This document shows positions 7,386 through 16,047 of a DNA stretch of 64,000 bases, piece by piece. Position 1 is the stretch's first letter, and each line of letters opens with the position of its first letter. A program made the position numbers and the translations under genes. Below the pieces are notes generated by a model, which had not been told where the DNA came from, ran no database searches, and saw only the letters and a list, made by a program, of their open reading frames with translations. The DNA comes from Geobacteraceae bacterium. Its GTDB lineage: Bacteria; Desulfobacterota; Desulfuromonadia; Geobacterales; Geobacteraceae. The stretch covers positions 1-64,000 of the forward strand of contig WSYB01000017.1 of the NCBI GenBank assembly GCA_009773645.1, read 5' to 3'.

Positions 7386-9782
7386 ATGATGGTGATTCTG
7401 CTCCTTGCGGTAATCTGGCTTCTCGCCTTTTCCCGGGCAAAGCTGCCGGCATGGACGCTGGTGGCGGCCGCGCTCATCTGGCTGTGGCCGGTCACGCCGG
7501 GAGCCCCCTGGATCACCTGGCTCATCTTTTTGCTGGCGGCAGTGCCGTTGAACGTCCCGCCACTGCGAAAGGCGTGGATCACAAAGCCCCTCTTCACCGT
7601 CTTTCGGAGGAGGCTCCCCCCCATGTCCCGCACGGAACGGGAGGCTTTGGAAGCGGGGACTGTCTGGTGGGATGGGGAGCTCTTCAGCGGCAGACCTGAC
7701 TGGGACAAACTCCTCTCCCTGCCGGCGCCGGGCTTGAGCCCGAAGGAGGAGGCGTTCCTCGCCGGACCGGTGGAGGACCTCTGCCGGATGCTGGACGACT
7801 GGCGGATCTGCGAAGAGCTCCGCGACCTCCCCCCCGAAGTCTGGCGCTTCATCAAGGAAAAAGGGTTTTTCGGGATGATTATCCCCGAAGAGCATGGGGG
7901 GCTGGGATTTTCCGCCCTCGCCCATTCCCAGGTCATCATGAAGATCGCCGGCCGCAGCGTCACGGCGGCCGTAACAGTCATGGTACCCAACTCCCTCGGC
8001 CCTGCGGAGCTCCTCCTGCACTATGGAACTGAGGCACAGAAGGACCACTACCTGCCGCGGCTCGCCCGTGGGGAAGAACTCCCCTGTTTCGCCCTGACCG
8101 GCCCGGAAGCGGGAAGCGACGCCGCCTCCATTCCCGACACAGGCACCGTCTGCAAAGGAACGTTCGAGGGAAAAGAGATCCTCGGTATCCGCCTCAACTG
8201 GGAAAAACGCTACATCACCCTCGGACCGGTGGCAACGGTGATAGGACTCGCGTTCAGGCTCCGCGATCCCGAGCGCCTCATCGGCGAGAGGGAGGAGCCC
8301 GGCATCACCCTCGCCCTTGTCCCCGCGGACCTTCCGGGAATCACCATCGGCAGCCGCCACGACCCCATCGGCGTACCGTTCCAGAACGGCCCCAACCGGG
8401 GGGAAAACGTCTTTGTCCCCCTCGATTGGATCATCGGCGGGGTGGCGGGCGCCGGCCAGGGGTGGCGGATGCTCATGGAGAGCCTTGCGGCCGGCCGCTC
8501 CGTTTCCCTCCCCTCCCTGAGCACCGGCGGAGGGAAACTGGTGGCCCGCGCTGCCGGCGCCTACGCACGGGTCCGCCGCCAGTTCGGGCTCCCCATCGGC
8601 CGCTTCGAGGGGATTGAGGAGGCGCTCGCCCGGATCGCCGGCCATACTTACCTGATGGACGCCGCACGGGTAATGACCTGCGGTGCGGTCGACCATGGGG
8701 AGCGGCCGTCAGTAATCTCCGCCATCGTCAAGTACCACTGTACCGAACGGATGCGCATGGTAGTGAACGACGGGATGGATGTCCTCGGAGGGAGCGGCAT
8801 CTGCCTGGGGCCGCGCAACCTCCTCGGCCGGATCTACCGGGCCGCCCCTATCGGGATTACGGTCGAAGGGGCCAATATCCTTACCCGTTCCATGATCATC
8901 TTCGGCCAGGGGGTGATCCGCTGCCATCCCTACGTCCTGAAGGAGATACAGGCAGCGGCGAACCCCGATGGAGAGCGGGGTCTGGCGGACTTCGACCGGC
9001 TCCTGGGGAACCATCTCCTCTTTTCCCTCAATAATGCGGCACGTGCCCTCTTCTTCGGCGTGACGGGGGGACGCCCTGCAAAAGCCCCCCCCGGCCCGAT
9101 GCATCGCTATTATCAGGTGGTGACCCGTCTCAGCGCGGCATTCGCCCTGGCTGCCGATGCTGCCCTTCTCACCCTGGGAGGGACACTGAAACGGAGGGAA
9201 AGGATTTCCGGCCGCCTGGCGGACATCCTGAGCCATCTCTACCTCATCTCCGCGCTCCTCAAACGGTTCGAGGACCGGCAATGGCCGACGGACGAACTGC
9301 CGCTGGTGCGATGGGGGTGCGAGGAGAGCCTGATGAATATCCAGATGAGTTTCATGGAGATCATCCACAACCTTCCGCTCCGGCCGGCGGCCTGGCTGTT
9401 GCGGTTGTTCGTCTTTCCCCTCGGGCGGCCCTTTGCCGGGCCGGGTGATCGCCTCGACCACGTGGTCGCAGGCATTCTGCTGGAGCCCTCGCAGGTCCGG
9501 GATCGGCTGACCGCCGGCCTCTTTATCCCGGCAGGCCCGGATGAGCCGCTGGGACGGCTGGAAGACGCCCTCGTGAAGGTGATTGCCGCGGAACCATTTG
9601 AGCAGAAGCTGCGGGACGCGGTCAAGAAGGGGAGTCTCAGGAAGGGGACGGACGCGGAGCTGCTGGCGGCAGGGGTGCAGGCGGGAATCATCACCGGCGA
9701 AGAGGCAGACATCGTGCAACAGGCACAGGAGGCCCGCCGGGAAGCAATCCGGGTGGATGATTTCCCGTCGCTCGGGAAATAG
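7386..9782 (+). CDS. fadE: Acyl-CoA dehydrogenase, FadE type
   Basis: About 798 residues from ATG 7386 (a TTG 42 bases upstream is also in frame, but the ATG has a better GAAAAGG site upstream). E. coli FadE has 814 residues. Two hydrophobic N-terminal segments (about 1-55) anchor it to the membrane. The acyl-CoA dehydrogenase core follows: KEKGFFGMIIPEEHGG, CFALTGPEAGSDAAS and the C-terminal helical domain with GRIYRAAPIGITVEGAN, then a DUF1974-like tail of about 280 residues. It introduces the trans-2 double bond in fatty acyl-CoA, the first step of beta-oxidation. A repeat block separates it from the thiolase operon downstream. Confidence 0.92.
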   Translation: MMVILLLAVIWLLAFSRAKLPAWTLVAAALIWLWPVTPGAPWITWLIFLLAAVPLNVPPLRKAWITKPLFTVFRRRLPPMSRTEREALEAGTVWWDGELFSGRPDWDKLLSLPAPGLSPKEEAFLAGPVEDLCRMLDDWRICEELRDLPPEVWRFIKEKGFFGMIIPEEHGGLGFSALAHSQVIMKIAGRSVTAAVTVMVPNSLGPAELLLHYGTEAQKDHYLPRLARGEELPCFALTGPEAGSDAASIPDTGTVCKGTFEGKEILGIRLNWEKRYITLGPVATVIGLAFRLRDPERLIGEREEPGITLALVPADLPGITIGSRHDPIGVPFQNGPNRGENVFVPLDWIIGGVAGAGQGWRMLMESLAAGRSVSLPSLSTGGGKLVARAAGAYARVRRQFGLPIGRFEGIEEALARIAGHTYLMDAARVMTCGAVDHGERPSVISAIVKYHCTERMRMVVNDGMDVLGGSGICLGPRNLLGRIYRAAPIGITVEGANILTRSMIIFGQGVIRCHPYVLKEIQAAANPDGERGLADFDRLLGNHLLFSLNNAARALFFGVTGGRPAKAPPGPMHRYYQVVTRLSAAFALAADAALLTLGGTLKRRERISGRLADILSHLYLISALLKRFEDRQWPTDELPLVRWGCEESLMNIQMSFMEIIHNLPLRPAAWLLRLFVFPLGRPFAGPGDRLDHVVAGILLEPSQVRDRLTAGLFIPAGPDEPLGRLEDALVKVIAAEPFEQKLRDAVKKGSLRKGTDAELLAAGVQAGIITGEEADIVQQAQEARREAIRVDDFPSLGK

Positions 9783-9795
9783 AAGGAAAAGCGTT

Positions 9796-9965
9796 AAACC
9801 TAGATAAAGCATTTGAACACGGATCAAATCTGATTTATACGGATTTTCACGGATTTATACGATTAAGAGCATTAACCCAATAGTTTGAGGCATTACGCCG
9901 GGATACGTCTTTGGTTTATCCGTGGTAATCCGTGTAAATCCGTGTCCAAATGCCTTTTTTAGGTT
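9796..9965. repeat. Dispersed palindromic repeat, family A (full copy)
   Basis: Left end AAACCTAG..CATTTGAACACGGAT, right end ATCCGTGTCCAAATG..TTAGGTT. Internal copies of ACGGATTT and AATCCGTG make a long imperfect hairpin. The block at 32279-32425 is nearly identical over the left arm. Confidence 0.8.
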
Positions 9966-10006
9966 AAAGCTTTTCGGGTTCTTACTTGTAATGCAAGGAG
10001 CAGGTG

Positions 10007-11332
10007 ATGACACGTGCAGGAGCGTATGCATCGGGAAGGCCGGTCTACATCGTCGATGGCATGCGCACGCCGTTTCTCAAGGCGCGGGGAGTACCGGGTC
10101 CGTTCCGCGCCTCCGATCTGGCCGTGGCAGCGGGGAAGGCGCTCCTGCTGCGCCAGCCGTTCTCGGCGGAGGAGCTGGACGAAGTAATCCTCGGTTGCAT
10201 CATCCCCGGCCCGGATGAGGCCAACATCGCCCGGGTCGTCTCGCTGCGCTTGGGCTGCGGCAAGGGGGTCCCGGCCTGGACCGTGCAGCGCAACTGCGGC
10301 TCCGGGATGCAGGCGATCGATGCCGCGGCCATGAACATCGCCCATGGCCGGGCGGACCTGGTGCTGGCCGGGGGGACCGAGGCGATGAGCCACGCGCCGG
10401 TCCTTTTCAACAATGACATGGTGCGACTCCTCGGCGAATGGAGCCGCGCCGGAACCGCGAGAGGACGACTCCGCCTTCTCGGCCGGCTCCGCCCCAGACA
10501 TTTCCGGCCGGTCATCGGCCTCGTCCACGGCCTGACCGATCCGATCGTCGGCCTCTCCATGGGACAGACGGCGGAAAACCTCGCCCATCGCTTCCGCATC
10601 AGCCGTGAACGGATGGACGCCTACGCCCTGGAAAGCCACCGGCGTCTGGCTCGTGCCCAGGACGAGGAAAGGCTTGCGGAGATCACCGCCATCTATGCCA
10701 GCGACGGCGCCTTTTACGACCATGACGAAGGGGTCCGCCGGGATACGGACATGGCGGACCTCGCTCGGCTCAAACCGGCCTTCGATCCACCCTTCGGCCT
10801 GATCACCGCCGGCAACAGCGCCCAGGTCACCGACGGCGCGGCATGGGTGATCCTGGCAAGCGCCGAAGCAGTGCAGAGATACCGGCTGCCGGTCGCGGGA
10901 AGGATCGTCGACAGCCAATGGGTCGGCGTAGAGCCGAGCCGGATGGGGCTCGGTCCGGTGCATGCGATGGCGCCGATCCTCGGGCGGCAGGGGCTTGGCA
11001 GCGAGGATGTGGACTACTGGGAGATCAACGAGGCCTTTGCCGCCCAGGTGCTTGCCTGCCTGGATGCATGGCAGAGCGCGGAGTACTGCCGTACCGAGCT
11101 GGAGCTCGATGCCCCGTTCGCCCCCATCGATCCGGAGCGCCTCAACGTGGACGGCGGCGCCGTTGCCATCGGCCACCCGGTGGGGACGAGCGGAGCCCGG
11201 ATCGTCCTCCACCTCCTCCATGTGCTGCAGAGGAACAGCGCCCGGCGGGGGGTGGCGAGCCTTTGTATCGGCGGGGGCCAGGGGGGGGCCATGCTGATCG
11301 AGCGCGACGAGGGGGTATCCCATGGCCCATGA
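10007..11332 (+). CDS. Acetyl-CoA C-acyltransferase (thiolase, FadI/FadA type)
   Basis: About 441 residues, starting at ATG 10007, which is six bases behind AAGGAG (GTG 10004 is too close). The active-site Cys is in NCGSGMQAIDAA (about residue 97). The EINEAFAAQ and GHPVGTSGAR motifs carry the catalytic His, and the C-terminal SLCIGGGQGGAML carries the second Cys with its glycine-rich loop. It cleaves 3-ketoacyl-CoA with CoA in the last step of beta-oxidation. The length of about 440 is closer to FadI than to FadA (about 390). It overlaps the next gene by 11 bp, showing an operon with the hydratase/dehydrogenase and ligase. Confidence 0.93.
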   Translation: MTRAGAYASGRPVYIVDGMRTPFLKARGVPGPFRASDLAVAAGKALLLRQPFSAEELDEVILGCIIPGPDEANIARVVSLRLGCGKGVPAWTVQRNCGSGMQAIDAAAMNIAHGRADLVLAGGTEAMSHAPVLFNNDMVRLLGEWSRAGTARGRLRLLGRLRPRHFRPVIGLVHGLTDPIVGLSMGQTAENLAHRFRISRERMDAYALESHRRLARAQDEERLAEITAIYASDGAFYDHDEGVRRDTDMADLARLKPAFDPPFGLITAGNSAQVTDGAAWVILASAEAVQRYRLPVAGRIVDSQWVGVEPSRMGLGPVHAMAPILGRQGLGSEDVDYWEINEAFAAQVLACLDAWQSAEYCRTELELDAPFAPIDPERLNVDGGAVAIGHPVGTSGARIVLHLLHVLQRNSARRGVASLCIGGGQGGAMLIERDEGVSHGP

Positions 11333-13382
11333 CGGAGAAACCTACCGCCACTGGCGAATGGAAGAAGATGACGACCGGATCGTCTGGCTTACCTTCGACC
11401 GGGCGGAGAAGAGCGTGAACGCCCTCTGCCGGGAAGTGCTGGAAGAGTTGGACCGGGTACTCGACGACATCTCCCGTCGGTCACCGGCCGGCGTGGTGTT
11501 CCGCTCCGGGAAAAAGAGCGGTTTCATCGCCGGAGCCGATATCACGGAATTTACCGGCCTCGCCGATTCGGCCGCGGCCCTGGCGCTTATCGAGCGCGGC
11601 CAGGCGATCCTCGGCCGGATCGAGCTGCTCGCCGCCCCTACCGTCAGCCTCATTCACGGCTTCTGCCTCGGGGGGGGACTGGAACTGGCGCTGGCCTGCC
11701 GTTACCGGATTGCCGCCGATATCCCGGCAACCCAGCTCGGCCTTCCCGAGGTGAAACTGGGAATACATCCCGGCTTCGGCGGAACGGTCCGCCTCACCCG
11801 CCTCATCGGTCCGCTGGCGGCCATGGACCTGATCCTGACCGGCAGGAACGTCGATGCCCGCAAGGCAAGAAAAATCGGCCTGGTGGACTATGCGGTGCCG
11901 GAACGCCATCTGGAAAACGCCGCGCGGGCAACGATCCTGCACGCCCCTTTCCCCGTCAAGCCCGGTTTCCTTCCCGCCCTTTGCAGCACATGGTTCATGC
12001 GGCCGCTCCTGGCCGGTTACCTGCGGCGCACGGTGGCCAGGCGTGCGGCAAAGAAGCACTACCCCGCCCCCTATGCCGTAATCGATCTCTGGGAGCGCTT
12101 CGGCGGCAACGCCGCTGCCATGTTCCGGGAAGAAGCCGGCTCCGTCGCAAATCTCATCACCGGCGACTCCGCCCGCAACCTCGTGCGGGTCTTTCTCCTC
12201 CAGGAGCGGCTCAAGTCGCTCGGGCGGCGGGGCGCAAGCGAGCCCTGTTCTATCCATGTGGTCGGCGGAGGGACGATGGGCGGAGACATCGCCGCCTGGT
12301 GCGCCCTGCAGGGATTACGCGTGTCCGTGCAGGATGTGGATGCGGCACGGCTTGCGAATGTGGTCAAGCGCGCCGCCACGCTCTTCCGGAAAAACCTCCG
12401 GGACCCGCGACTGGCGGAGGCGGCCCTGGACCGCCTCATCCCCGACATCAAGGGGGACGGCATCGCCAGGGCCGACATCGTCATCGAGGCGATCTTCGAA
12501 GATGCCGCGGCAAAGCGGGAGCTCTACCGGCAGTGCGAACCGCGGATGAGAGGAGACGCCCTTCTCGCGACCAATACATCGAGCATTCCGCTGGAGGAGC
12601 TCGCCGAAGCTTTGGAGCACCCCGAGCGCCTGGTGGGGCTGCACTTTTTCAATCCGGTGGCGAAAATGCAGCTGGTGGAGGTGGTGCGGGGAGCAAAAAC
12701 CCAACAGGAGGCGGTCGACACGGCAACCGCCTTTGCCGGCGCCATCAGGCGCTTGCCGCTGCCGGTCGCAAGCTCCCCCGGTTTTCTCGTCAACCGCACC
12801 CTCATGCCGTATCTCCTGGAAGCGGTCATCATGGAGACGGAAGGGATTCCCGCCGCGGAGATCGACCGGGCAGCGGTCGATTTCGGCATGCCGATGGGCC
12901 CCCTTCTCCTTGCCGATACGGTGGGACTCGATATCTGTCTCTCGGTGGCGCGGATTCTCTCCCGGCATTTCGCCGTGGAAATACCGACGCGCCTGGAAGA
13001 ACTGGTGGCGGCAGGGCATCTCGGACGGAAGAGCGGACAAGGGTTTTACACATACGAAGGCCAAAAACAGGTAGCGACTGAAGCAAGGAACGGCAGAGGC
13101 ACGTCAGGAGGAATTGTGGAGCGGCTCATCCTGCGGCTTCTAAACGAGGCGGTGGCGTGCCGGCGGGCAGGGGTGGTGGCTGATGCCGATCTCGTCGATG
13201 CCGGCATGGTATTCGGCACCGGCTTTGCGCCGTTTCGCGGCGGGCCGCTTCACTATGCCCGTGCCGAAGGGGCGGCGGCGATCCACGGGCGCCTCACGGC
13301 CCTTGCGGAACGCTACGGCAGCCGCTTCACTCCGGATATCGGGTGGGAGGAGATATTGACGGACGCGGAAGGTAAAACGTGA
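11322..13382 (+). CDS. Multifunctional enoyl-CoA hydratase / 3-hydroxyacyl-CoA dehydrogenase (FadJ/FadB type)
   Basis: 686 residues in two parts. The N-terminal crotonase domain (about 1-190) has SGFIAGADI and FCLGGGLELALACRYRIA. The dehydrogenase part begins near residue 308 with the NAD-binding loop VVGGGTMGGDIAAW, followed by LFAT-type ATNTSSIPLEELA and GLHFFNPVAKMQLVEVV, and ends with the helical 3HCDH domain. It hydrates enoyl-CoA and oxidises 3-hydroxyacyl-CoA. E. coli FadJ has 714 residues. It lies between thiolase and acyl-CoA ligase with overlaps at both ends. Confidence 0.93.
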   Translation: MAHDGETYRHWRMEEDDDRIVWLTFDRAEKSVNALCREVLEELDRVLDDISRRSPAGVVFRSGKKSGFIAGADITEFTGLADSAAALALIERGQAILGRIELLAAPTVSLIHGFCLGGGLELALACRYRIAADIPATQLGLPEVKLGIHPGFGGTVRLTRLIGPLAAMDLILTGRNVDARKARKIGLVDYAVPERHLENAARATILHAPFPVKPGFLPALCSTWFMRPLLAGYLRRTVARRAAKKHYPAPYAVIDLWERFGGNAAAMFREEAGSVANLITGDSARNLVRVFLLQERLKSLGRRGASEPCSIHVVGGGTMGGDIAAWCALQGLRVSVQDVDAARLANVVKRAATLFRKNLRDPRLAEAALDRLIPDIKGDGIARADIVIEAIFEDAAAKRELYRQCEPRMRGDALLATNTSSIPLEELAEALEHPERLVGLHFFNPVAKMQLVEVVRGAKTQQEAVDTATAFAGAIRRLPLPVASSPGFLVNRTLMPYLLEAVIMETEGIPAAEIDRAAVDFGMPMGPLLLADTVGLDICLSVARILSRHFAVEIPTRLEELVAAGHLGRKSGQGFYTYEGQKQVATEARNGRGTSGGIVERLILRLLNEAVACRRAGVVADADLVDAGMVFGTGFAPFRGGPLHYARAEGAAAIHGRLTALAERYGSRFTPDIGWEEILTDAEGKT

Positions 13383-15184
13383 AGCGCGAGACCGACATCA
13401 TTGATCCGAAAACCGCAGGGACCCTTGCCGGCCTCCTTCGGGAACGGGTGCGGCGGTCGCCGCAGGCCCCAGCGTACCTCCGTTTTGCCGAAGAGGAAAA
13501 CCGCTGGGAGGAGATATCCTGGGAAGAGGTGGCCAAGCGGGCCGCCCTCTGGCAGGGGGCGTTCAGAAAGGAAAACCTGCGATCCGGGGACCGGGTGGCG
13601 GTGATGCTGAGAAACTCCCTCGAATGGGTCCTGTTCGACCTGGCCGCCACAGGGCTCGGCCTCGTGACGGTACCCCTCTTCGTCAACGACCGGCCGGAGA
13701 ATTTTGCCTCTATCCTCGAAGAAACCGGCGCACGGCTTCTCCTCATCGAAGGGGTGGAACAGTGGGAGCGCATTGAACGGGTCAGCAAACGCCTGGTCGG
13801 TATCAGGCGCATCGTGACCCTGCAGCCTGTGTGCGAGAAGGATTGCGATCCCCGCCTGTGCGAGGTCGGAAAGTGGCTCCCGAAACACGGTGATGAGTTT
13901 GCCGTGCGCAACTGTGAGCCTGAGGAGCTCGCCACTGTCGTCTATACCTCGGGAACTACGGGAAACCCCAAGGGGGTTATGCTCTCCCACGCAAACATCC
14001 TGGAAAACGCCCATGCGGGGCTCAAACTGGTGACCGTCTACCCCGACGACCTGTTCCTCTCTTTCCTCCCCCTCTCCCATACCCTCGAACGGACCGTGGG
14101 GTTCTACGTCCCCATGATGACGGGCGCCTGCGTGGCCCATGTCCGTTCCATTGAAAAGCTCGCCGAAGACCTCGTGGCGGTCCGTCCGACGGTGCTGGTC
14201 GCGGTGCCGAGGATTTTCGAGCGTGTTCACCGGAAAATCATGGAGGAACTCGACGAAAAGCCGCCCCTGGCGCGGAAACTCTTCTTCCTGACGGTCGCCG
14301 TGGGGTGGATGCGGTTCAAGCACCTCCAGGGGCGAGCCGGATGGGCTCCCCTTCTGCCGCTATGGCCTCTCCTGAGGAGGGCCGTCGCATCCAGGGTGAC
14401 CGCACGTCTCGGCGGCCGGCTGCGCTTTGCCATCAGCGGCGGCGCTCCCCTCTCGCCATCCGTCGCGCGGGTATTCATCGGACTGGGGGTGAACATCCTC
14501 CAGGGGTACGGCCTGACCGAGACGAGCCCGGTCATCTCAGTCAATACCATCGAGGACAACATGCCCGCAACCGTCGGCCTGCCGTTCCCCGGCGTCGAGG
14601 TAAAGACGGCTGCGGATGAGGAGCTTCTCGTGAGGGGGCCGAACGTGATGCTCGGGTACTGGCGGAACGAAGAGGCAACGAAAGCCGTAATAGATGACGA
14701 CGGATGGCTCCACACCGGCGATATGGCGCGGATAGACGCAAAGGGACACATCCGCATCACCGGCCGAATCAAGGAGATCATCGTCCTCTCCACCGGCGAG
14801 AAGGTCCCGCCTGAGGATATCGAGGTGGCCATTGTTCAGAACCACCTCATTGAACAGGCACTGGTCGTAGGGGAGGGGCGGCCTTACCTGGGCGCCATCG
14901 TGGTGCTCAACGAGCGGCAATGGGTGAAACTCGCCGCACGGCTCGGGATCGATCCCGACGACAGCAATATGCTCGACAATGAAAAAGTGCAGCGGGCGGT
15001 GCTGGAGAGGATTGCCGTACGCCTCAAGCGGTTTCCGGGATACGCCCAGGTAAGGCGGGTCTTTGTCACACTTTCCCCCTGGAGCGTGCAGGAGGGGCTG
15101 ATAACCGCCACCCTGAAGCTCAGACGTAAGGCGCTCCTGGCCAGGTTTGCCGGGAAAGTGGAGTCACTCTATACGGGGCATTGA
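13379..15184 (+). CDS. fadD: Long-chain acyl-CoA synthetase (AMP-forming)
   Basis: 601 residues, GTG start overlapping the previous stop (GTGA). The AMP-binding P-loop VYTSGTTGNPKGVMLSH lies at about residues 190-206. The adenylate-forming motifs YGLTETSPVIS, GWLHTGDMA and GRIKEIIVLSTGEKVPP are present. The architecture matches the FAA1-like long-chain ligases, not acetyl-CoA synthetase. It activates fatty acids for the upstream beta-oxidation enzymes and is the last gene of the operon. Its end overlaps the convergent glycerophosphodiesterase by 16 bp. Confidence 0.93.
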   Translation: MKRETDIIDPKTAGTLAGLLRERVRRSPQAPAYLRFAEEENRWEEISWEEVAKRAALWQGAFRKENLRSGDRVAVMLRNSLEWVLFDLAATGLGLVTVPLFVNDRPENFASILEETGARLLLIEGVEQWERIERVSKRLVGIRRIVTLQPVCEKDCDPRLCEVGKWLPKHGDEFAVRNCEPEELATVVYTSGTTGNPKGVMLSHANILENAHAGLKLVTVYPDDLFLSFLPLSHTLERTVGFYVPMMTGACVAHVRSIEKLAEDLVAVRPTVLVAVPRIFERVHRKIMEELDEKPPLARKLFFLTVAVGWMRFKHLQGRAGWAPLLPLWPLLRRAVASRVTARLGGRLRFAISGGAPLSPSVARVFIGLGVNILQGYGLTETSPVISVNTIEDNMPATVGLPFPGVEVKTAADEELLVRGPNVMLGYWRNEEATKAVIDDDGWLHTGDMARIDAKGHIRITGRIKEIIVLSTGEKVPPEDIEVAIVQNHLIEQALVVGEGRPYLGAIVVLNERQWVKLAARLGIDPDDSNMLDNEKVQRAVLERIAVRLKRFPGYAQVRRVFVTLSPWSVQEGLITATLKLRRKALLARFAGKVESLYTGH

Positions 15185-15903
15185 TCGTGCACCCTCCGTA
15201 TCACCTCTTTCAGCATTCCCGGCCGGTTGGTGCAGATCCCGTCCACGCCCCACGCGATGAACTTTCGCATCTCGTCCTCGTCATCCACGGTCCAGACGTA
15301 GACGTTCACCCCCTCTTCGCGGCATGCGGCCATGAGTTCCAGGGTCGCTCCCCTTTTCTCGATGCAGACCGTGCGGTACCCCTTGGCTTTATATCGTTTG
15401 ACATGGCGAGTAGGGAACGTGTCGAATATCCCCGCCAGGGGCAAAGCCGGCGCCACACGGTTGGCAGCGAGGAGCTCGCGCTCGTGGAAGGACGTGATGA
15501 GAACCTCCCCCGTGTAGCCTGAAGAAAGGAGGTGCCGCGCAGCAAGCTCCCCCGCCCCCTTGCTTTTGATTTCGAGATCGAGGGCCGCCCTCCCCGCAAC
15601 GAGACCGAGCACATGGGCGAGCGTGGGTACGGGCTCGCCGTTCCTGAGCCGTACACGGGAGACCTCTTCCGCCGTAGAGCGTTCGATGTCGATATTCTCC
15701 ACGGCGGTCCTCCCCGTTTCCCTGTCGTGCATGACGAAGAGCACGCCGTCGCGGCTCTTGCGGGTGTCGATCTCGATCATGTCCACGGGGAGGGAGACGG
15801 CACGGCGGATCGCGTCGGGGGAATTTTCAAGGGCGAGGCAGGAATCGCCGCGGTGGGCGATGACGAGCGGAGTTCGTGCTTCCTGTGCGGAGATTGTCGT
15901 CAT
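15169..15903 (-). CDS. ugpQ: Cytoplasmic-type glycerophosphodiester phosphodiesterase
   Basis: 244 residues with the GDPD signature VIAHRGDSCLALENSPDA at the N-terminus (catalytic His and Glu), then MIEIDTRKSRDGVLFVMHD, and the C-terminal VYVWTVDDEDEMRKFIAWGVDGI. There is no signal peptide, so UgpQ-like rather than GlpQ. It would release glycerol 3-phosphate and an alcohol from deacylated phospholipids, supplying GlpD. AAGGGACC precedes the ATG. It is converging on the fad operon. Confidence 0.9.
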   Translation of the reverse strand: MTTISAQEARTPLVIAHRGDSCLALENSPDAIRRAVSLPVDMIEIDTRKSRDGVLFVMHDRETGRTAVENIDIERSTAEEVSRVRLRNGEPVPTLAHVLGLVAGRAALDLEIKSKGAGELAARHLLSSGYTGEVLITSFHERELLAANRVAPALPLAGIFDTFPTRHVKRYKAKGYRTVCIEKRGATLELMAACREEGVNVYVWTVDDEDEMRKFIAWGVDGICTNRPGMLKEVIRRVHDQCPV

Positions 15904-15965
15904 TGGTCCCTTCGCATCTGTTGCGATTCCCTAACCCGAATAAAAGTGGACACAGGGAAGAGTGC

Positions 15966-16047
15966 GCGATAACGACGGCGGGACATGTATCTCCTTGGCA
16001 AGCCGGTACTGGTTGATACCCAGCGCGATCAGAACCCCTTCGACCAG
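15966..16047 (-). pseudogene. Remnant of a HigA-like HTH antitoxin gene
   Basis: The minus-strand frame here reads LIALGINQYRLAKEIHVPP, closely matching the helix-turn-helix start of HigA antitoxins (typically LG-hSQYRLAKEIgVPP). It lacks the family N-terminus, the rest of the HTH (RINEIV..) and any recognisable toxin partner. After VPP the frame runs into unrelated residues and stops at 15931. It overlaps the 3' end of the outer-membrane gene slightly. This looks like a decayed fragment of a higBA locus. Confidence 0.5.
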
